A stretch of 64,000 nucleotides of DNA from Scatosoma sp048465415 (GTDB lineage: Bacteria; Bacillota; Clostridia; Christensenellales; Borkfalkiaceae): positions 124,001-188,000 of the forward strand of contig DBFWLO010000022.1 of assembly GCA_048465415.1 (NCBI GenBank), read 5' to 3'. The notes under the pieces were generated by a model, which was not told the DNA's origin, searched no databases, and saw nothing but the letters and a program-made list of their open reading frames with translations. A program made the translations under genes and the position numbers. Numbering within the stretch: position 1 is the first letter of the stretch; each line of letters starts with the position of its first letter. Below, piece after piece: positions 42,182 through 51,469 of this stretch.

Positions 42182-43332
42182 TTGATGATTCTAACCTTAT
42201 AAATATTTTCGATCCCCGCGAGCGAGGTCGCGATCGAAGAAGGATCCGTTTCCGTATCGATGACGGTATAAGCGCAGTTTCCTTTACTCTTATTCGTCAT
42301 ATTGACGATATTGATACCGTGATTTCCGAGCAGCGCTGTGAATTGTCCGATCATGTTCGGTACGTTTTTATGCAACACCGCAATCCGGTAGCCGTTTATC
42401 AACGGACCGGCGTCCAGTTCGGGAAAATTGACGGAATTTTTGATGCTGCCCGTCTTCACATACGAATCAAGCTCTTTTACCGCCATTACCGCGCAGTTTT
42501 CCTCGCTCTCCGCCGTCGAAGCGCCCAGGTGAGGAATAGCGATCACGCCCGGCACATTCCGCATTTTTTCGTTGGGAAAATCGGTCACATAGCGATGTAC
42601 TTTACCGTTCGCCAAAGCGGCGCACATGTCCTCGTCGTCCACGAGAAGATCGCGGGAAAAATTGACGATACTCACGCCGTCCTTCATCTTCGCGAACGCC
42701 GCCGCGTTGAAAAGATGTTTTGTGCTTTCAAGAAGCGGGACGTGAACGGTTATGTAGTCGCATTCCGCGAACATTTCGTCGAGCGATTTCATTGCCACGA
42801 CGTTATTTTTAAGGGCGAGAGCGTGTTCAATAGACAGATTGACGTCGTAGCCGTAGACGGTCATACCGAGCGAAATCGCGCTGTTGGCGACGAGCACGCC
42901 GATCGCGCCGAGTCCGATGACTCCGAGTTTCTTTCCCGCGATTTCTTTTCCCACAAACGCTTTTTTCCCCTTCTCCACCGTCTTCGCCACGTCGCTTTCG
43001 ATCGTTTTCACCCAATTTACGCCGGCAAGAATGTCTCGGCTTGACAGGAGCAAAGCGGCGATGACGAGTTCTTTCACGCCGTTGGCATTCGCACCCGGCG
43101 TATTGAAAACGACGATCCCCTTCTCGGTGAATTTATCAACGGGAATATTATTGACGCCCGCGCCCGCACGAGCCACGGCGAATAAATTTTCGCTCACGGC
43201 CGCCTCGTGGAGGGAAGAACTTCTCACGAGAGCGACGTCCGCGTCCTGCATATTATCGGTGAAAATATAGTTCCCATCGAGCGCGTCGAGTCCGCACGCC
43301 GCTATTTTATCCAAACACTTGACTTTATACAT
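42178..43332 (-). CDS. serA: D-3-phosphoglycerate dehydrogenase
   Basis: 384 residues. Substrate domain, Rossmann domain (about 100-280) with GLGAIGVLVANSA (NAD binding near 140), catalytic Arg in NFSRD near 230, Glu in FPNEKMRNVPG near 255 and His in AIPHLGASTAE near 275. A C-terminal ACT domain (about 310-384; LLGNHGINIVNMTNKSKG) binds a regulatory ligand, often serine. It oxidises 3-phosphoglycerate as the first step of serine synthesis. It lies 2 bp after serC and overlaps the TIM-barrel gene. GGGAAAT ribosome binding site. Confidence 0.93.
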   Translation of the reverse strand: MYKVKCLDKIAACGLDALDGNYIFTDNMQDADVALVRSSSLHEAAVSENLFAVARAGAGVNNIPVDKFTEKGIVVFNTPGANANGVKELVIAALLLSSRDILAGVNWVKTIESDVAKTVEKGKKAFVGKEIAGKKLGVIGLGAIGVLVANSAISLGMTVYGYDVNLSIEHALALKNNVVAMKSLDEMFAECDYITVHVPLLESTKHLFNAAAFAKMKDGVSIVNFSRDLLVDDEDMCAALANGKVHRYVTDFPNEKMRNVPGVIAIPHLGASTAESEENCAVMAVKELDSYVKTGSIKNSVNFPELDAGPLINGYRIAVLHKNVPNMIGQFTALLGNHGINIVNMTNKSKGNCAYTVIDTETDPSSIATSLAGIENIYKVRIIK

Positions 43333-43334
43333 CG

Positions 43335-44420
43335 TTATTTCCCGTGCTCCTTCTCGAATTTTTCCATGAACTTCACGAGCTTTTCAACGCCTTCCTTAGG
43401 CATCGCGTTATAAATACTCGCGCGCATGCCCCCTACCGTTCTATGCCCTTTCAAATTGAGCAATCCGTCTTCTTCCGCCTCCGCAACGAAACGCGCGTCG
43501 AGCGCCTCGCTGCCCGTGACGAACGGTATGTTCATTAAAGAGCGGTGTTGCTTAACGACGGTGGGTATGAACAATTTGCTCGAATCGAGGTAATCGTAAA
43601 GCAACTTCGCCTTTTCCTCGTTCGCCCGCTTCATTGCGGCGAGACCGCCGCGGGCTTTGATCCACGCAAATACCTTACCGCAGATATAGATTCCGTAGCA
43701 GGGCGGAGTATTGAACATACTCTTTTCTTTGACATGAACGGCATAGCGCAGCATCGTGGGCGTACCGGGCAGAACGTCTTCCGTAACCAAATCCTCTCGT
43801 ACAATCACGACCACCGTTCCGGCCGGGCCGATATTTTTCTGCGCGCCGGCGAAGATCAAACCGTATTTAGTCACGTCGAAAGGTTCCGAAAGAAAACAGG
43901 AAGACATATCCGCGACGAGCGGCTTGCCTTTCGTGTTGGGCAGCGTATGAAATTTCGTTCCGTAAATCGTGTTATTTTCGCAAATATATACGTAATCCGC
44001 GTCGGGAGAAACGGGCAGATCGGAAAAATCGGGAATATAGGCGAACGTCTTATCCTCGGAAGAAGCGAGGATATTCGCTTTTCCGAAAATCGCCGCTTCT
44101 TTCGCCGCTTTTTTCGCCCACTGGCCCGTCACTATGTAGTCTGCCGTTCTGTGTTTCATCAAATTCATGGGCACCATCGCGAACTGGGTATGCCCGCCGC
44201 CCTGTAAAAACAGCACTTTATAATTCGACGGAATCCCCGCGAGCGCGCGTAAATCCGCTTCCGCCTGCGCAATAATCTTTCCGAAGTCCTTCCCCCTGTG
44301 ACTCATTTCCATCACGGACATACCCGTACCGCGATAGTCGAGCATCTCCGCCTGCGCTTCCCGCAAGACGTCCAAAGGCAGCTGTGCCGGTCCGGCCGAA
44401 AAATTATAAATTCTGTTCAT
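43335..44420 (-). CDS. serC: Phosphoserine aminotransferase
   Basis: 361 residues from the ATG at 44418-44420 (MNRIYNFSAGPAQLP, the typical SerC start), chosen over an upstream ATG that would lie at the promoter. The PLP-dependent fold type I enzyme shows FLQGGGHTQFAMVPMN, DMSSCFLSEP (Asp near 170), the Schiff-base Lys in GAQKNIGPAG near 195 and a C-terminal GGMRASIYNAM. It converts 3-phosphohydroxypyruvate to phosphoserine, the second step of the pathway. First gene of the operon serC-serA-TIM barrel. A phosphoserine phosphatase is not in this window. Confidence 0.94.
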   Translation of the reverse strand: MNRIYNFSAGPAQLPLDVLREAQAEMLDYRGTGMSVMEMSHRGKDFGKIIAQAEADLRALAGIPSNYKVLFLQGGGHTQFAMVPMNLMKHRTADYIVTGQWAKKAAKEAAIFGKANILASSEDKTFAYIPDFSDLPVSPDADYVYICENNTIYGTKFHTLPNTKGKPLVADMSSCFLSEPFDVTKYGLIFAGAQKNIGPAGTVVVIVREDLVTEDVLPGTPTMLRYAVHVKEKSMFNTPPCYGIYICGKVFAWIKARGGLAAMKRANEEKAKLLYDYLDSSKLFIPTVVKQHRSLMNIPFVTGSEALDARFVAEAEEDGLLNLKGHRTVGGMRASIYNAMPKEGVEKLVKFMEKFEKEHGK

Positions 44421-44454
44421 AACAACCCTCATAATAGAAAAAATCGTTTCTATT

Positions 44455-44483
44455 ATTATATGCTCAAATCGCAGATAAGTCAA
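44455..44483 (-). promoter_or_regulatory. Promoter of the serC operon
   Basis: Minus strand: TTGACT (44478-44483), 17-bp spacer, TATAAT (44455-44460). The leader is short (about 30 nt), so no riboswitch or T-box fits here. Confidence 0.8.
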
Positions 44484-44516
44484 GCGAAATCGTTTTATTT
44501 ATTTTCACAGCACACA

Positions 44517-44552
44517 AAAAAATGCAGATATTGGAAAAATGTCTGCATTTTT
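44517..44552. terminator. Terminator after the carbohydrate operon
   Basis: AAAATGCAGA ... TCTGCATTTTT with an inner ATT/AAT pair; T-runs on both strands. Confidence 0.75.
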
Positions 44553-44563
44553 ATTCATATCAC

Positions 44564-44765
44564 TTATCCGAAAATAATTTTTGTCAAAGGAGCTTCTTCC
44601 ATTCCCCCCGTGGATCGGCCTTGAAGCGAATAAATGAGCGGGCTTCTGAATACAGAGCACCGATCCATAGCGAGTCCCTTGCGTCCGGCGTCGAGCTCTT
44701 TGATCTCGTCTATCGAAGCTCGATTTTTCGATCGCCAAACGGCGCGTCCGGAATATATTCTGCAA
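44564..44765 (-). pseudogene. Possible C-terminal fragment of a lost gene
   Basis: Behind the GtaA-like gene, two protein-like stretches in different frames follow each other: EYIPDAPFGDRKIELR, then a stop/frame change, then EIKELDAGRKGLAMDRCSVF and GGMEEAPLTKIIFG to a TAA at 44564. They look like one frameshifted protein end. The family is not recognised. Confidence 0.35.
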
Positions 44766-44769
44766 CATT

Positions 44770-46797
44770 TTATAAATTCTCTTCGCGAAGTTCTGCGGGA
44801 AATAGGAGTTTTTCCGAATCGAGCAGCAGCAATATGAAAATGCCGCCCTGCACCGTTCGGTTTTTGAAAAGTTGATTTTTTCCCGTCTTGGTGTCGTACC
44901 AGTCGGCAAAGGGAACGCGATCGGGCGTTTCCCTCAAAAAGTCGGCGAGGGGCGCGATCATGTTTTTTATCGATTCCTTGTCGCCGCACAGCGCCGCCGC
45001 CCACACCAGCCAGTCGCTCTTCGTGTAATCCGCGCGGCTGTCGAGCGGCGTGCCGAATCTGTTCCGCTTGGCGAGATAGTGTTCCGTTTCGCCCGAACAG
45101 AGCTCCTCGGGATAGAAACGAGTGCCAAACAGCTTATCGAAAACGAGATTATATTTGAGACTGTACGTCTCCGCCTCGCTCTCCATAGACAGCGGCGTAT
45201 GTTTTCCTTGCCGATAGCAGATTCTCAGCCAGTTTTTTGCGTGCGTACGCGCTTTTTGCATATATCTGCGGGCGAGATCGTTTTTTCCCATCGCCGCGCA
45301 GATCTCGGCAAAAGCCGCGACTCCGAAACAGGCTTTCAAAGACAAATTCGCATTTTGGGCAAGATGTCCCGCGAAATCGTCCGTACAAAGCTGATTGCCG
45401 GGAATGAGACCGTTTTCGCATAAATAATCCGCCCAATCTTTCAGCAAATCGAAGTTTTCATAAAGAATCTTGTCGGCAGCGCCCGCTAAATGGGCCGCCG
45501 CCGTGAGGATCAGCATATTTCCGCACTCCTCCACCGGCATTTGTTTTTCCAAAGCGTACAGCCGCGAGCCTTTCGGATAAAGATAATACATAGGCAGGGA
45601 TTCGGGACGGTGCCAATCCTTCATGTAAATTTCCGAGTTGTAACGATTCGCCTGATTGAGAGCGCCGTAAAGCTGCCCCAGACAATAGGGATAAACGCCC
45701 GCGTCGTGGGGCGCAAACTCGTATTCCCAGGCGGGCATACGCGCAAAGTCGAAAATCGGATAAAGCATACCGTTGACGAGCTCGGGATTATATAAAAGAT
45801 ACAAAGGCGCGCTGGGATAGGAGATGTCCGCCGTAGCCACGCACCCGTCGGAATTGCATTCTTTGGACAAAAACAGGATTCTGCCTTTTTTATCCCGGAC
45901 GATTTTATGCCCCGCCATACTCTGTCTCAGCGACGCGTATAAAAGCAACAGATAGTCTCCGCCGTACTCCTTCGCGCGTTCTTTCAATTCCGCGTCGAAC
46001 TTTTCGCATTCCGCGACGACAACATCGGCGGCGGCATAATTCTCGCGCAGGGCGTCCACGATCGTTTTTCCGTCGCGGAAATAGTAGGATTTTAAAAATT
46101 CTCCGTAGTAAAAGACGGAAACGAGATCGTCGAACGCGATGAGGAACTTTCCTTCCGTCTCTTTCCCGGTCTCTTCGTATGCGTCGGTCGCGGAGATATA
46201 TTTGACGCCGTTTTCCTCGTAATATTCGCACCGGTTCGCCGCCAGATAGTAATATCCCCAATCGGCGGCAAATTCGTCGGAAGTATGAGAGAGAGGCGTT
46301 TGTCTGAGCAGACCGAAATAAGCGGCTTCAAACGACTCGAATTTCATCACGCCGCCCCGGAGCTCTTCTTTTCTTCCTTCCTGATAACACGTATTATAAC
46401 ACAGCCGCTCCTCGGCCGCCAGTTTTACGACGACTTTCTTCAAAAGACGACGAGGACGAAGCGTATATTTCAGAAAGCAGACGGGACAGGAAGCGGTCTC
46501 CAAATCGTCGGGCGGAAGCGGAGAAACAAATTCGACGCTTAGCTCAAAAGCCTCGCATGTAAACGTATACACAGTCGAAAAGGCCGCGAGTTCCAGGGAA
46601 AGCTGCGTCAGGCGCTCCGCGCCTTCTTTGCGGCCTAAAAATATATACTCTTTTCCGTCCGCAAAAACCGTTCCCAAAAGCGGTTTTTCCTCTCCGTGCC
46701 AAAAAACGGTGTCGCTCTCGTTCAGTATGTCGTTTGCCGACCAGATCGAGAAATATGGATCTTTTACAAATAAAGGATATGCCGGTAATTTTCTCAT
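44770..46797 (-). CDS. GtaA-like protein (DUF4964-DUF5127-DUF4965-DUF1793 type)
   Basis: 675 residues, no signal peptide. The N-terminal beta part begins MRKLPAYPLFVKDPYFSIWS, as in the 'glutaminase A' family. The helical core contains GHKIVRDKKGRILFLSKECN, SDGCVATADISYPSAPLYLL and YNPELVNGMLYPIFDFARMP, the most conserved stretch of DUF4965. DDFAGHLAQNANLSLKAC follows, and near the end TKSDWLVWAAAL. Many relatives are named glutaminase, but in bacteria they often lie in glycan-degradation loci and may be glycoside hydrolase-like (alpha/alpha)6 enzymes. Here the context is a sugar uptake operon, which favours a glycan role. Activity unproven. Confidence 0.72.
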   Translation of the reverse strand: MRKLPAYPLFVKDPYFSIWSANDILNESDTVFWHGEEKPLLGTVFADGKEYIFLGRKEGAERLTQLSLELAAFSTVYTFTCEAFELSVEFVSPLPPDDLETASCPVCFLKYTLRPRRLLKKVVVKLAAEERLCYNTCYQEGRKEELRGGVMKFESFEAAYFGLLRQTPLSHTSDEFAADWGYYYLAANRCEYYEENGVKYISATDAYEETGKETEGKFLIAFDDLVSVFYYGEFLKSYYFRDGKTIVDALRENYAAADVVVAECEKFDAELKERAKEYGGDYLLLLYASLRQSMAGHKIVRDKKGRILFLSKECNSDGCVATADISYPSAPLYLLYNPELVNGMLYPIFDFARMPAWEYEFAPHDAGVYPYCLGQLYGALNQANRYNSEIYMKDWHRPESLPMYYLYPKGSRLYALEKQMPVEECGNMLILTAAAHLAGAADKILYENFDLLKDWADYLCENGLIPGNQLCTDDFAGHLAQNANLSLKACFGVAAFAEICAAMGKNDLARRYMQKARTHAKNWLRICYRQGKHTPLSMESEAETYSLKYNLVFDKLFGTRFYPEELCSGETEHYLAKRNRFGTPLDSRADYTKSDWLVWAAALCGDKESIKNMIAPLADFLRETPDRVPFADWYDTKTGKNQLFKNRTVQGGIFILLLLDSEKLLFPAELREENL

Positions 46798-46886
46798 CGT
46801 TGTCTTTTTATTGCCTGTTTTTTATAAAGAATCTGCGGTCTACACGAATACCGGCCGCAGATTCTTTTGCAGGAAAGCCCTTTTTA

Positions 46887-48506
46887 TCAATTATTTTCGC
46901 CGTATACGGCCGAGATATAGAAACAGTCTCCGATTTCAAGCGTCTCCGCGCCAAAGATCCGCAGCGGCAGCCCGGCGACGTCGGTCGCGGATAATACTGT
47001 GCCGTCCATGTTCGTAATCTTTCCTTCGCCGAAGAGAGCGACGGGGATCCTCACTTCCGTCCAGGCGTTGGCGGCGATCACCGTATCCGCCGCCCAGGTA
47101 GTGCCCATCGAAAAAGTTTTATCCGTGGGATTGTAGACGCGGAATACGAGATAGTCATACGCGGAGACGTCCTTGATCCACGGCAGGGAGAGTACGATAT
47201 AATTATCCTGCGCCGTAACGACCTCCACTTTCAAAGAGCCTTTTTCTTCCCCGTATTTTATTTCCGTATCCAACGAGAGCTTATGAGGCGCGGACCAATA
47301 CAAAGCCACCTGTTCCAGGCCGAAAGCCTCGTCGAAGTAGGCGATTTTATTTTCGACGACCGTCTCGGGCTCCGTAGGCGCTTCGACGACGGCATACATG
47401 GCCGAGAAATAGAAAGTGCTGCCCGCGGGGACTTTATTGGTATTATAATCGCTGAAAAGCCGCAAAGAAAGATTGGCGATATTCTCGCTGTTGATGACGA
47501 TTCCGGCGACCGCAGGGTGCGAGACGTTTTTCGTGTCCAGATCGCTTACGGGAATCTTAAGCTCCGTCCAGGCGTGCGGCGCGAGCGTCACGTCGCCGAA
47601 CCAGCAATAGCCCGAATACGCCTCGAAATCGTTGTCGTTATAAATTCTGACTACGAGATGGGTATAATCGCTGACGTCGCTTTGAATGATCCGGTCGAGA
47701 ATGATATAATCGCCGCTCTCCTGAGGCGACGTCACCTTTGTCGAACCCGCTTCTTCGCCGTAGGTTTTTTCCGTACCGTAAGAAATCTCGAAGTTATTCC
47801 AAAGCGTCTTGACCTGCGAAACGCCGAACGCCTCGTCGAAATAGAGAACCTTGCCTTCCACGATCTCGGACGGCCCGACGGCGTCCACTTCGTACTCGTA
47901 ATCTTTTCCGTTCCCTGCCGCGTCCTCCGCATGAATGACGACGATATACCTGCCGCTGTTGTGTTCTACCTGGAACCGGCTGTTTTCGACGGCGATTTCT
48001 ATTTGCTCGGCGTCCGCCGACGCTTTATAAAAGACCTTAATCCAGCACTTGGAAAGATCCGGCTCGTCGATGATCGAATATGTAGGCAGGTCGTAAGTGA
48101 AGCCGACGATGTAATACGCCGGCAACGCATTTTCCGCCATATCCACCTTGGGCGCGGTGCGGTCCGCAAAGTCCACTCGGAGAACGGCTTTTTCTATCTC
48201 CGCGCCCGCCGTATAGGTAATGGCGTAAATCCCGGTCTTTACCGCGTTAATTTTATTGTAGGCGACAGTCACGCTTTCTCCGTCGGGATCGACGGCGCTT
48301 TCGACTTCAACGGTATAACCCGCCATGATCAGACCGTTTTCGTCAACCACTTCGTATTTCGGCAAATCGTAAGAGCCGAGCTCAGCCTTCCGCACTTCCG
48401 CAGGCACGTTGATACGCAGTTTTTTCTTGTCCGAACCGCACGCGACAAACGCGAGCATGGAAAGGACAATCAAAAGGATTCCCCATAAAACACTTCTCTT
48501 TTTCAT
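46887..48506 (-). CDS. Modular lipoprotein with two repeated CBM-like domains (539 aa)
   Basis: ATG at 48504-48506 after GGAGGG; an in-frame TTG precedes it by one codon. Lipobox LAFVACGS near 22. Two Ig-like parts (about 30-115 and 115-205; EYEVDAVGPSEIVEG ends them) lead into two related modules (about 210-370 and 385-535). Each starts with YFDEAFG(V/L)xQV and carries EISYGTEKTYGEE or DTEIKYGEEKGS, DYTHLVVRIYN or DYLVFRVYN, and AWTE(L/V)(K/R)IPV. Such tandem beta-sandwiches usually bind polysaccharides. It is co-transcribed with the transport genes, separated from the solute-binding protein by a hairpin. Confidence 0.72.
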   Translation of the reverse strand: MKKRSVLWGILLIVLSMLAFVACGSDKKKLRINVPAEVRKAELGSYDLPKYEVVDENGLIMAGYTVEVESAVDPDGESVTVAYNKINAVKTGIYAITYTAGAEIEKAVLRVDFADRTAPKVDMAENALPAYYIVGFTYDLPTYSIIDEPDLSKCWIKVFYKASADAEQIEIAVENSRFQVEHNSGRYIVVIHAEDAAGNGKDYEYEVDAVGPSEIVEGKVLYFDEAFGVSQVKTLWNNFEISYGTEKTYGEEAGSTKVTSPQESGDYIILDRIIQSDVSDYTHLVVRIYNDNDFEAYSGYCWFGDVTLAPHAWTELKIPVSDLDTKNVSHPAVAGIVINSENIANLSLRLFSDYNTNKVPAGSTFYFSAMYAVVEAPTEPETVVENKIAYFDEAFGLEQVALYWSAPHKLSLDTEIKYGEEKGSLKVEVVTAQDNYIVLSLPWIKDVSAYDYLVFRVYNPTDKTFSMGTTWAADTVIAANAWTEVRIPVALFGEGKITNMDGTVLSATDVAGLPLRIFGAETLEIGDCFYISAVYGENN

Positions 48507-48530
48507 CAAATTACCCTCCGCTTATTTTCA

Positions 48531-48555
48531 GGCGCGGCGCCTTTCGGCGCCCCGC
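48531..48555. other. GC-rich intercistronic hairpin
   Basis: GGCGCC, loop TTTC (GAAA on the transcript), GGCGCC, directly behind the solute-binding-protein gene. Stable GNRA-capped stems of this kind protect mRNA 3' ends and raise the level of the binding protein relative to downstream genes. Confidence 0.6.
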
Positions 48556-48562
48556 AACCTTT

Positions 48563-50116
48563 TTATTTTCTCGCTGCCAGCATGATCTGTTCCCACGAAG
48601 ACATCAAGGTCGTTTTTGTGTCCTGTATCACCCATTCCGCAGTATTGCCCTTATATAAGACCGCGTCGAGCCCCGCGCCGCTGCCCGTCGTATATGCCGT
48701 ATGGCCCTGGCGATAGACGAGCGGAGAGGAAAAATCGATGCAGACGGGAATATAGTCCGAAAAATTGTCGTAGCGCGATTTTACGAAGCCGGTGACCGTT
48801 CCTTCCGATTTATAACCGTAAGGCATCGTCAGCCCGCCCAGATATTTCGCGTAAATGCGCTGACCGAAGGAAGAGGCCATGAATTTCAAAAATTCCGCGG
48901 CGAGTGGTTTATTCCTGCTTTTTGCGGGGATCGCGCAGCAATGATCGAACGTGGCGCTGTAAACCATTCTGCGAGCCTCGGCGATCTTGGCAAAGTCTTT
49001 GGCGGAAACGCCTTCGTAAGACTCTTTGCCGGCATCGACGGCCGCGATCACCGCGCTGAGCGTTGCGTCCGTCATGTTTTTGTTTTCCAGCGTTTTGACG
49101 ATCGAGCTGATGACGGGCGTCTTGATCATGACGAGATCCTGCGGCTTGGTCATCAGATAGCTCTGCACCTCGTTTTCCAGCCATTGGCCGTTTACCATCA
49201 TCGCCGATTCGGTCATATCTTTCCCGGCGTATCCCTGACCGACGAAAGCGATCTGCGATTCCTGCCAGGTCATGGAATCGGCGTATTTGTGCATGAACCC
49301 GTTTTCTTTTTTCAAGAGCCGTTCGGCGACCTTGACGGCTTCGAGCCGCCCCGGCATATCCAGAACTTCCCCGTTTTCCGCCAGCGTGCGCACCGTCGTT
49401 CCGTCCGGCTGCTGCTTCTGATAATAGCCCCAATAATAATCGATGTAGTTATCGTATCCTTCGTACTGCGCCCACCATACCCAATGCAGATAGTCCCAGT
49501 AACTGATCGAGGTACTGATCGAGAAAGGGTATACCCCCTTTTGTTTGATCTCCTCAGCGAAAGAGACGAGTTCGTCCGTCGTATTGGGCACCTCGTAGCC
49601 GTCGGGAAAAATCCGGTCGAGAACGCTCCGGTTGAGAACGATGCCGCAGACGGGATCCGCCCAGTTCATCTGATAGATTTTTCCGTCGTCCGTCAGGAGC
49701 TTCTTATAAACGGCAGGGTTCATCGCGTCCTTGATCGCTTTGGTATTCCCCTCGGGTACGGAATTATATACGGAAGATAGCTCCGTCAGATACCCCACGT
49801 CCTGTGCGTTGAACATCGAGCCCACCGCCATCACCACGTCGTCGTTTTGCGAGTTGTCGTTGAGAAGGGAAATCAGCTCCCCGTTCACATAGCTCCTTTT
49901 CACCTGCACGGAAACGTCGAACGCGGAAGCAAATTCTTTCGCCATCTCGTCCAGCCATTTGGTTCCGAATCCCGCTTCATAGCAGATAACGCTTATCGAA
50001 CCCGAAAGTTTCCCGCCCCCGCCGCTTTGAGAGGTCTTTCCCCGATCTCCCCCGCAGGCCGTCAAGGAGGCGACGCAGGTGAAACTCAGCAACAAACAAC
50101 ATAATTTTTTAAACAT
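48563..50116 (-). CDS. ABC sugar transporter solute-binding lipoprotein
   Basis: 517 residues. Lipobox SLTACGG near 21, then a Gly/Ser linker and a family 1 extracellular solute-binding fold: SGSISVICYEAGFGTKWLDE, EFASAFDVSVQVKRSYVNGEL, NWADPVCGIVLNRSVLDRIF, FSISTSISYWDYLHWVWWAQYEG (aromatic-rich sugar site) and AEFLKFMASSFGQRIYAKYL. It captures an oligosaccharide for the two permeases encoded upstream. GGAGAT ribosome binding site. The family usually borrows an MsmK-type ATPase encoded elsewhere, which fits the absence of an ATPase here. Confidence 0.9.
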   Translation of the reverse strand: MFKKLCCLLLSFTCVASLTACGGDRGKTSQSGGGGKLSGSISVICYEAGFGTKWLDEMAKEFASAFDVSVQVKRSYVNGELISLLNDNSQNDDVVMAVGSMFNAQDVGYLTELSSVYNSVPEGNTKAIKDAMNPAVYKKLLTDDGKIYQMNWADPVCGIVLNRSVLDRIFPDGYEVPNTTDELVSFAEEIKQKGVYPFSISTSISYWDYLHWVWWAQYEGYDNYIDYYWGYYQKQQPDGTTVRTLAENGEVLDMPGRLEAVKVAERLLKKENGFMHKYADSMTWQESQIAFVGQGYAGKDMTESAMMVNGQWLENEVQSYLMTKPQDLVMIKTPVISSIVKTLENKNMTDATLSAVIAAVDAGKESYEGVSAKDFAKIAEARRMVYSATFDHCCAIPAKSRNKPLAAEFLKFMASSFGQRIYAKYLGGLTMPYGYKSEGTVTGFVKSRYDNFSDYIPVCIDFSSPLVYRQGHTAYTTGSGAGLDAVLYKGNTAEWVIQDTKTTLMSSWEQIMLAARK

Positions 50117-50141
50117 ACCTATCTCCTTATTTTTGCAGTCG

Positions 50142-51458
50142 TCAGGCCACGGGCAGCATAAAGACGCCCTCTCCGACGCCGAGCTCTATTTCGAACTCGT
50201 TATTCAACACTTGATAATCGTATACGGCGCCCTTTCGGTATATCCGCACTTTCGACGCCTTTTCAAACGTGAGCCGGATTTTGTTTTTTATGCCGTCTGC
50301 GGGATCGGTGAAATTTACCACGATCAGCCCGTCGTTTCCCGCGTCGTCCTTAAACTGCCCGACGAGGGCGTCCTGCGCGGCTTCGACGCTTTTTAAGACG
50401 TCGATCTTTTCGAGCGGAGCGGAAAGCCCGTCGAAATTCAGGTTGTATCCTTCTGCGTTCTCCGATCCCAGGACGGGCATCGTACCCTTCCAGCCGAAAT
50501 TCAGATAGACGTGATCGAAAGAATGCATTTCCGAGTTGACTTGCTTCGCCCAATCGTACACGGGATACGTCTTGCCCGATTCCTCATAGTCCACGCAGGA
50601 GTGGGAAAAACCTTCGAGAATGGAAGTTCGATAGGTAAAATAGGTAAACGCCTGGATTCCGTAGGCCATATAGACGAAAAACTGCCATCTGAGATCCTCT
50701 TCCGTCACGGCGCGGTAGGTATAATGCTCGGTAGCCTGCAAGAAGAAATGCGGAACCGCTTTCACCCGTTTCGCCTGCGTCGCCACCGTCTCGATACAGT
50801 TCAGCCAGTTGGCGCGCAAAGCGCTGCCGCCGTTGTGCTTATCGAGCGGATAAATGTCGGCGGACAGATACCTGTGTCCCTCGTCGATTTTGGAAAGAAC
50901 CTTATCGACGTATTCCGCAACATACTCCGCATAAGAATGTCCCTCGAAGGTCGAGGTCGCGGAATTGGGAAAGAGGTTGGCGAATACGTCTATCTTATTG
51001 CCGTATTTTTTGATATGTTCGTCCGCGAGCTCGGCAATTCTCGGGATATTGTAAAAATAAGGTTCGTCCCAGTAGTTGATCGCCGTCACGGCGGGAAATC
51101 GGGAATAGTCGGTCTGATCCGCCGCCCAAGATTCCGCCGCGTATTCCATCGTCGCGGCGTTGCCCAGCGTGAGGATCGTCTTCAATCCCACCTCTTCGCA
51201 ATAGCCCAGCACGTCTTCATAAGCCTTCGTACCGCGTTTGACGAACAGATCGTCTAAAAACAGGAAGGTGAGCCCCATGTCTTTGGCGAGCCGATAATCT
51301 TCGAGCGTATTCCTGGGCGCGTCCCAGCCGCCGATCATCATTTCTTTGTCGTCCGCATAGACCGGAAAATCGGATTCCTGTTCCCCGCAGCCGGAAAGCC
51401 CCACCGCGCTTAGCGTCATCGCCGCCGCCATACACATACACACGATTCTTCTTCTCAT
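50142..51458 (-). CDS. TIM-barrel lipoprotein, probable glycosidase (438 aa)
   Basis: Lipobox LSGCGEQ near 24. The body begins with MMIGGWDAPRNTLEDYRLAK, a TIM-barrel start, with a conserved INYWDEPYFYN near 140 whose Glu would suit a general acid. DVFANLFPNSATS, RYLSADIYPLD and YGIQAFTYFTYRTS follow at strand ends, as in GH42/GH5-like barrels. The last 90 residues form a beta domain (LIVVNFTDPADGIKNKIRLT). No family can be fixed from sequence reading alone. It lies between the permeases and the solute-binding protein, so it may trim the imported glycan or assist its binding. Confidence 0.6.
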   Translation of the reverse strand: MRRRIVCMCMAAAMTLSAVGLSGCGEQESDFPVYADDKEMMIGGWDAPRNTLEDYRLAKDMGLTFLFLDDLFVKRGTKAYEDVLGYCEEVGLKTILTLGNAATMEYAAESWAADQTDYSRFPAVTAINYWDEPYFYNIPRIAELADEHIKKYGNKIDVFANLFPNSATSTFEGHSYAEYVAEYVDKVLSKIDEGHRYLSADIYPLDKHNGGSALRANWLNCIETVATQAKRVKAVPHFFLQATEHYTYRAVTEEDLRWQFFVYMAYGIQAFTYFTYRTSILEGFSHSCVDYEESGKTYPVYDWAKQVNSEMHSFDHVYLNFGWKGTMPVLGSENAEGYNLNFDGLSAPLEKIDVLKSVEAAQDALVGQFKDDAGNDGLIVVNFTDPADGIKNKIRLTFEKASKVRIYRKGAVYDYQVLNNEFEIELGVGEGVFMLPVA

Positions 51459-51469
51459 TTAAAACCTCC

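Noticed and set aside
44421..44517. T-box or serine-related riboswitch before serC
   Set aside because: The promoter lies only about 30 nt upstream of the start codon, so there is no room for a leader structure.
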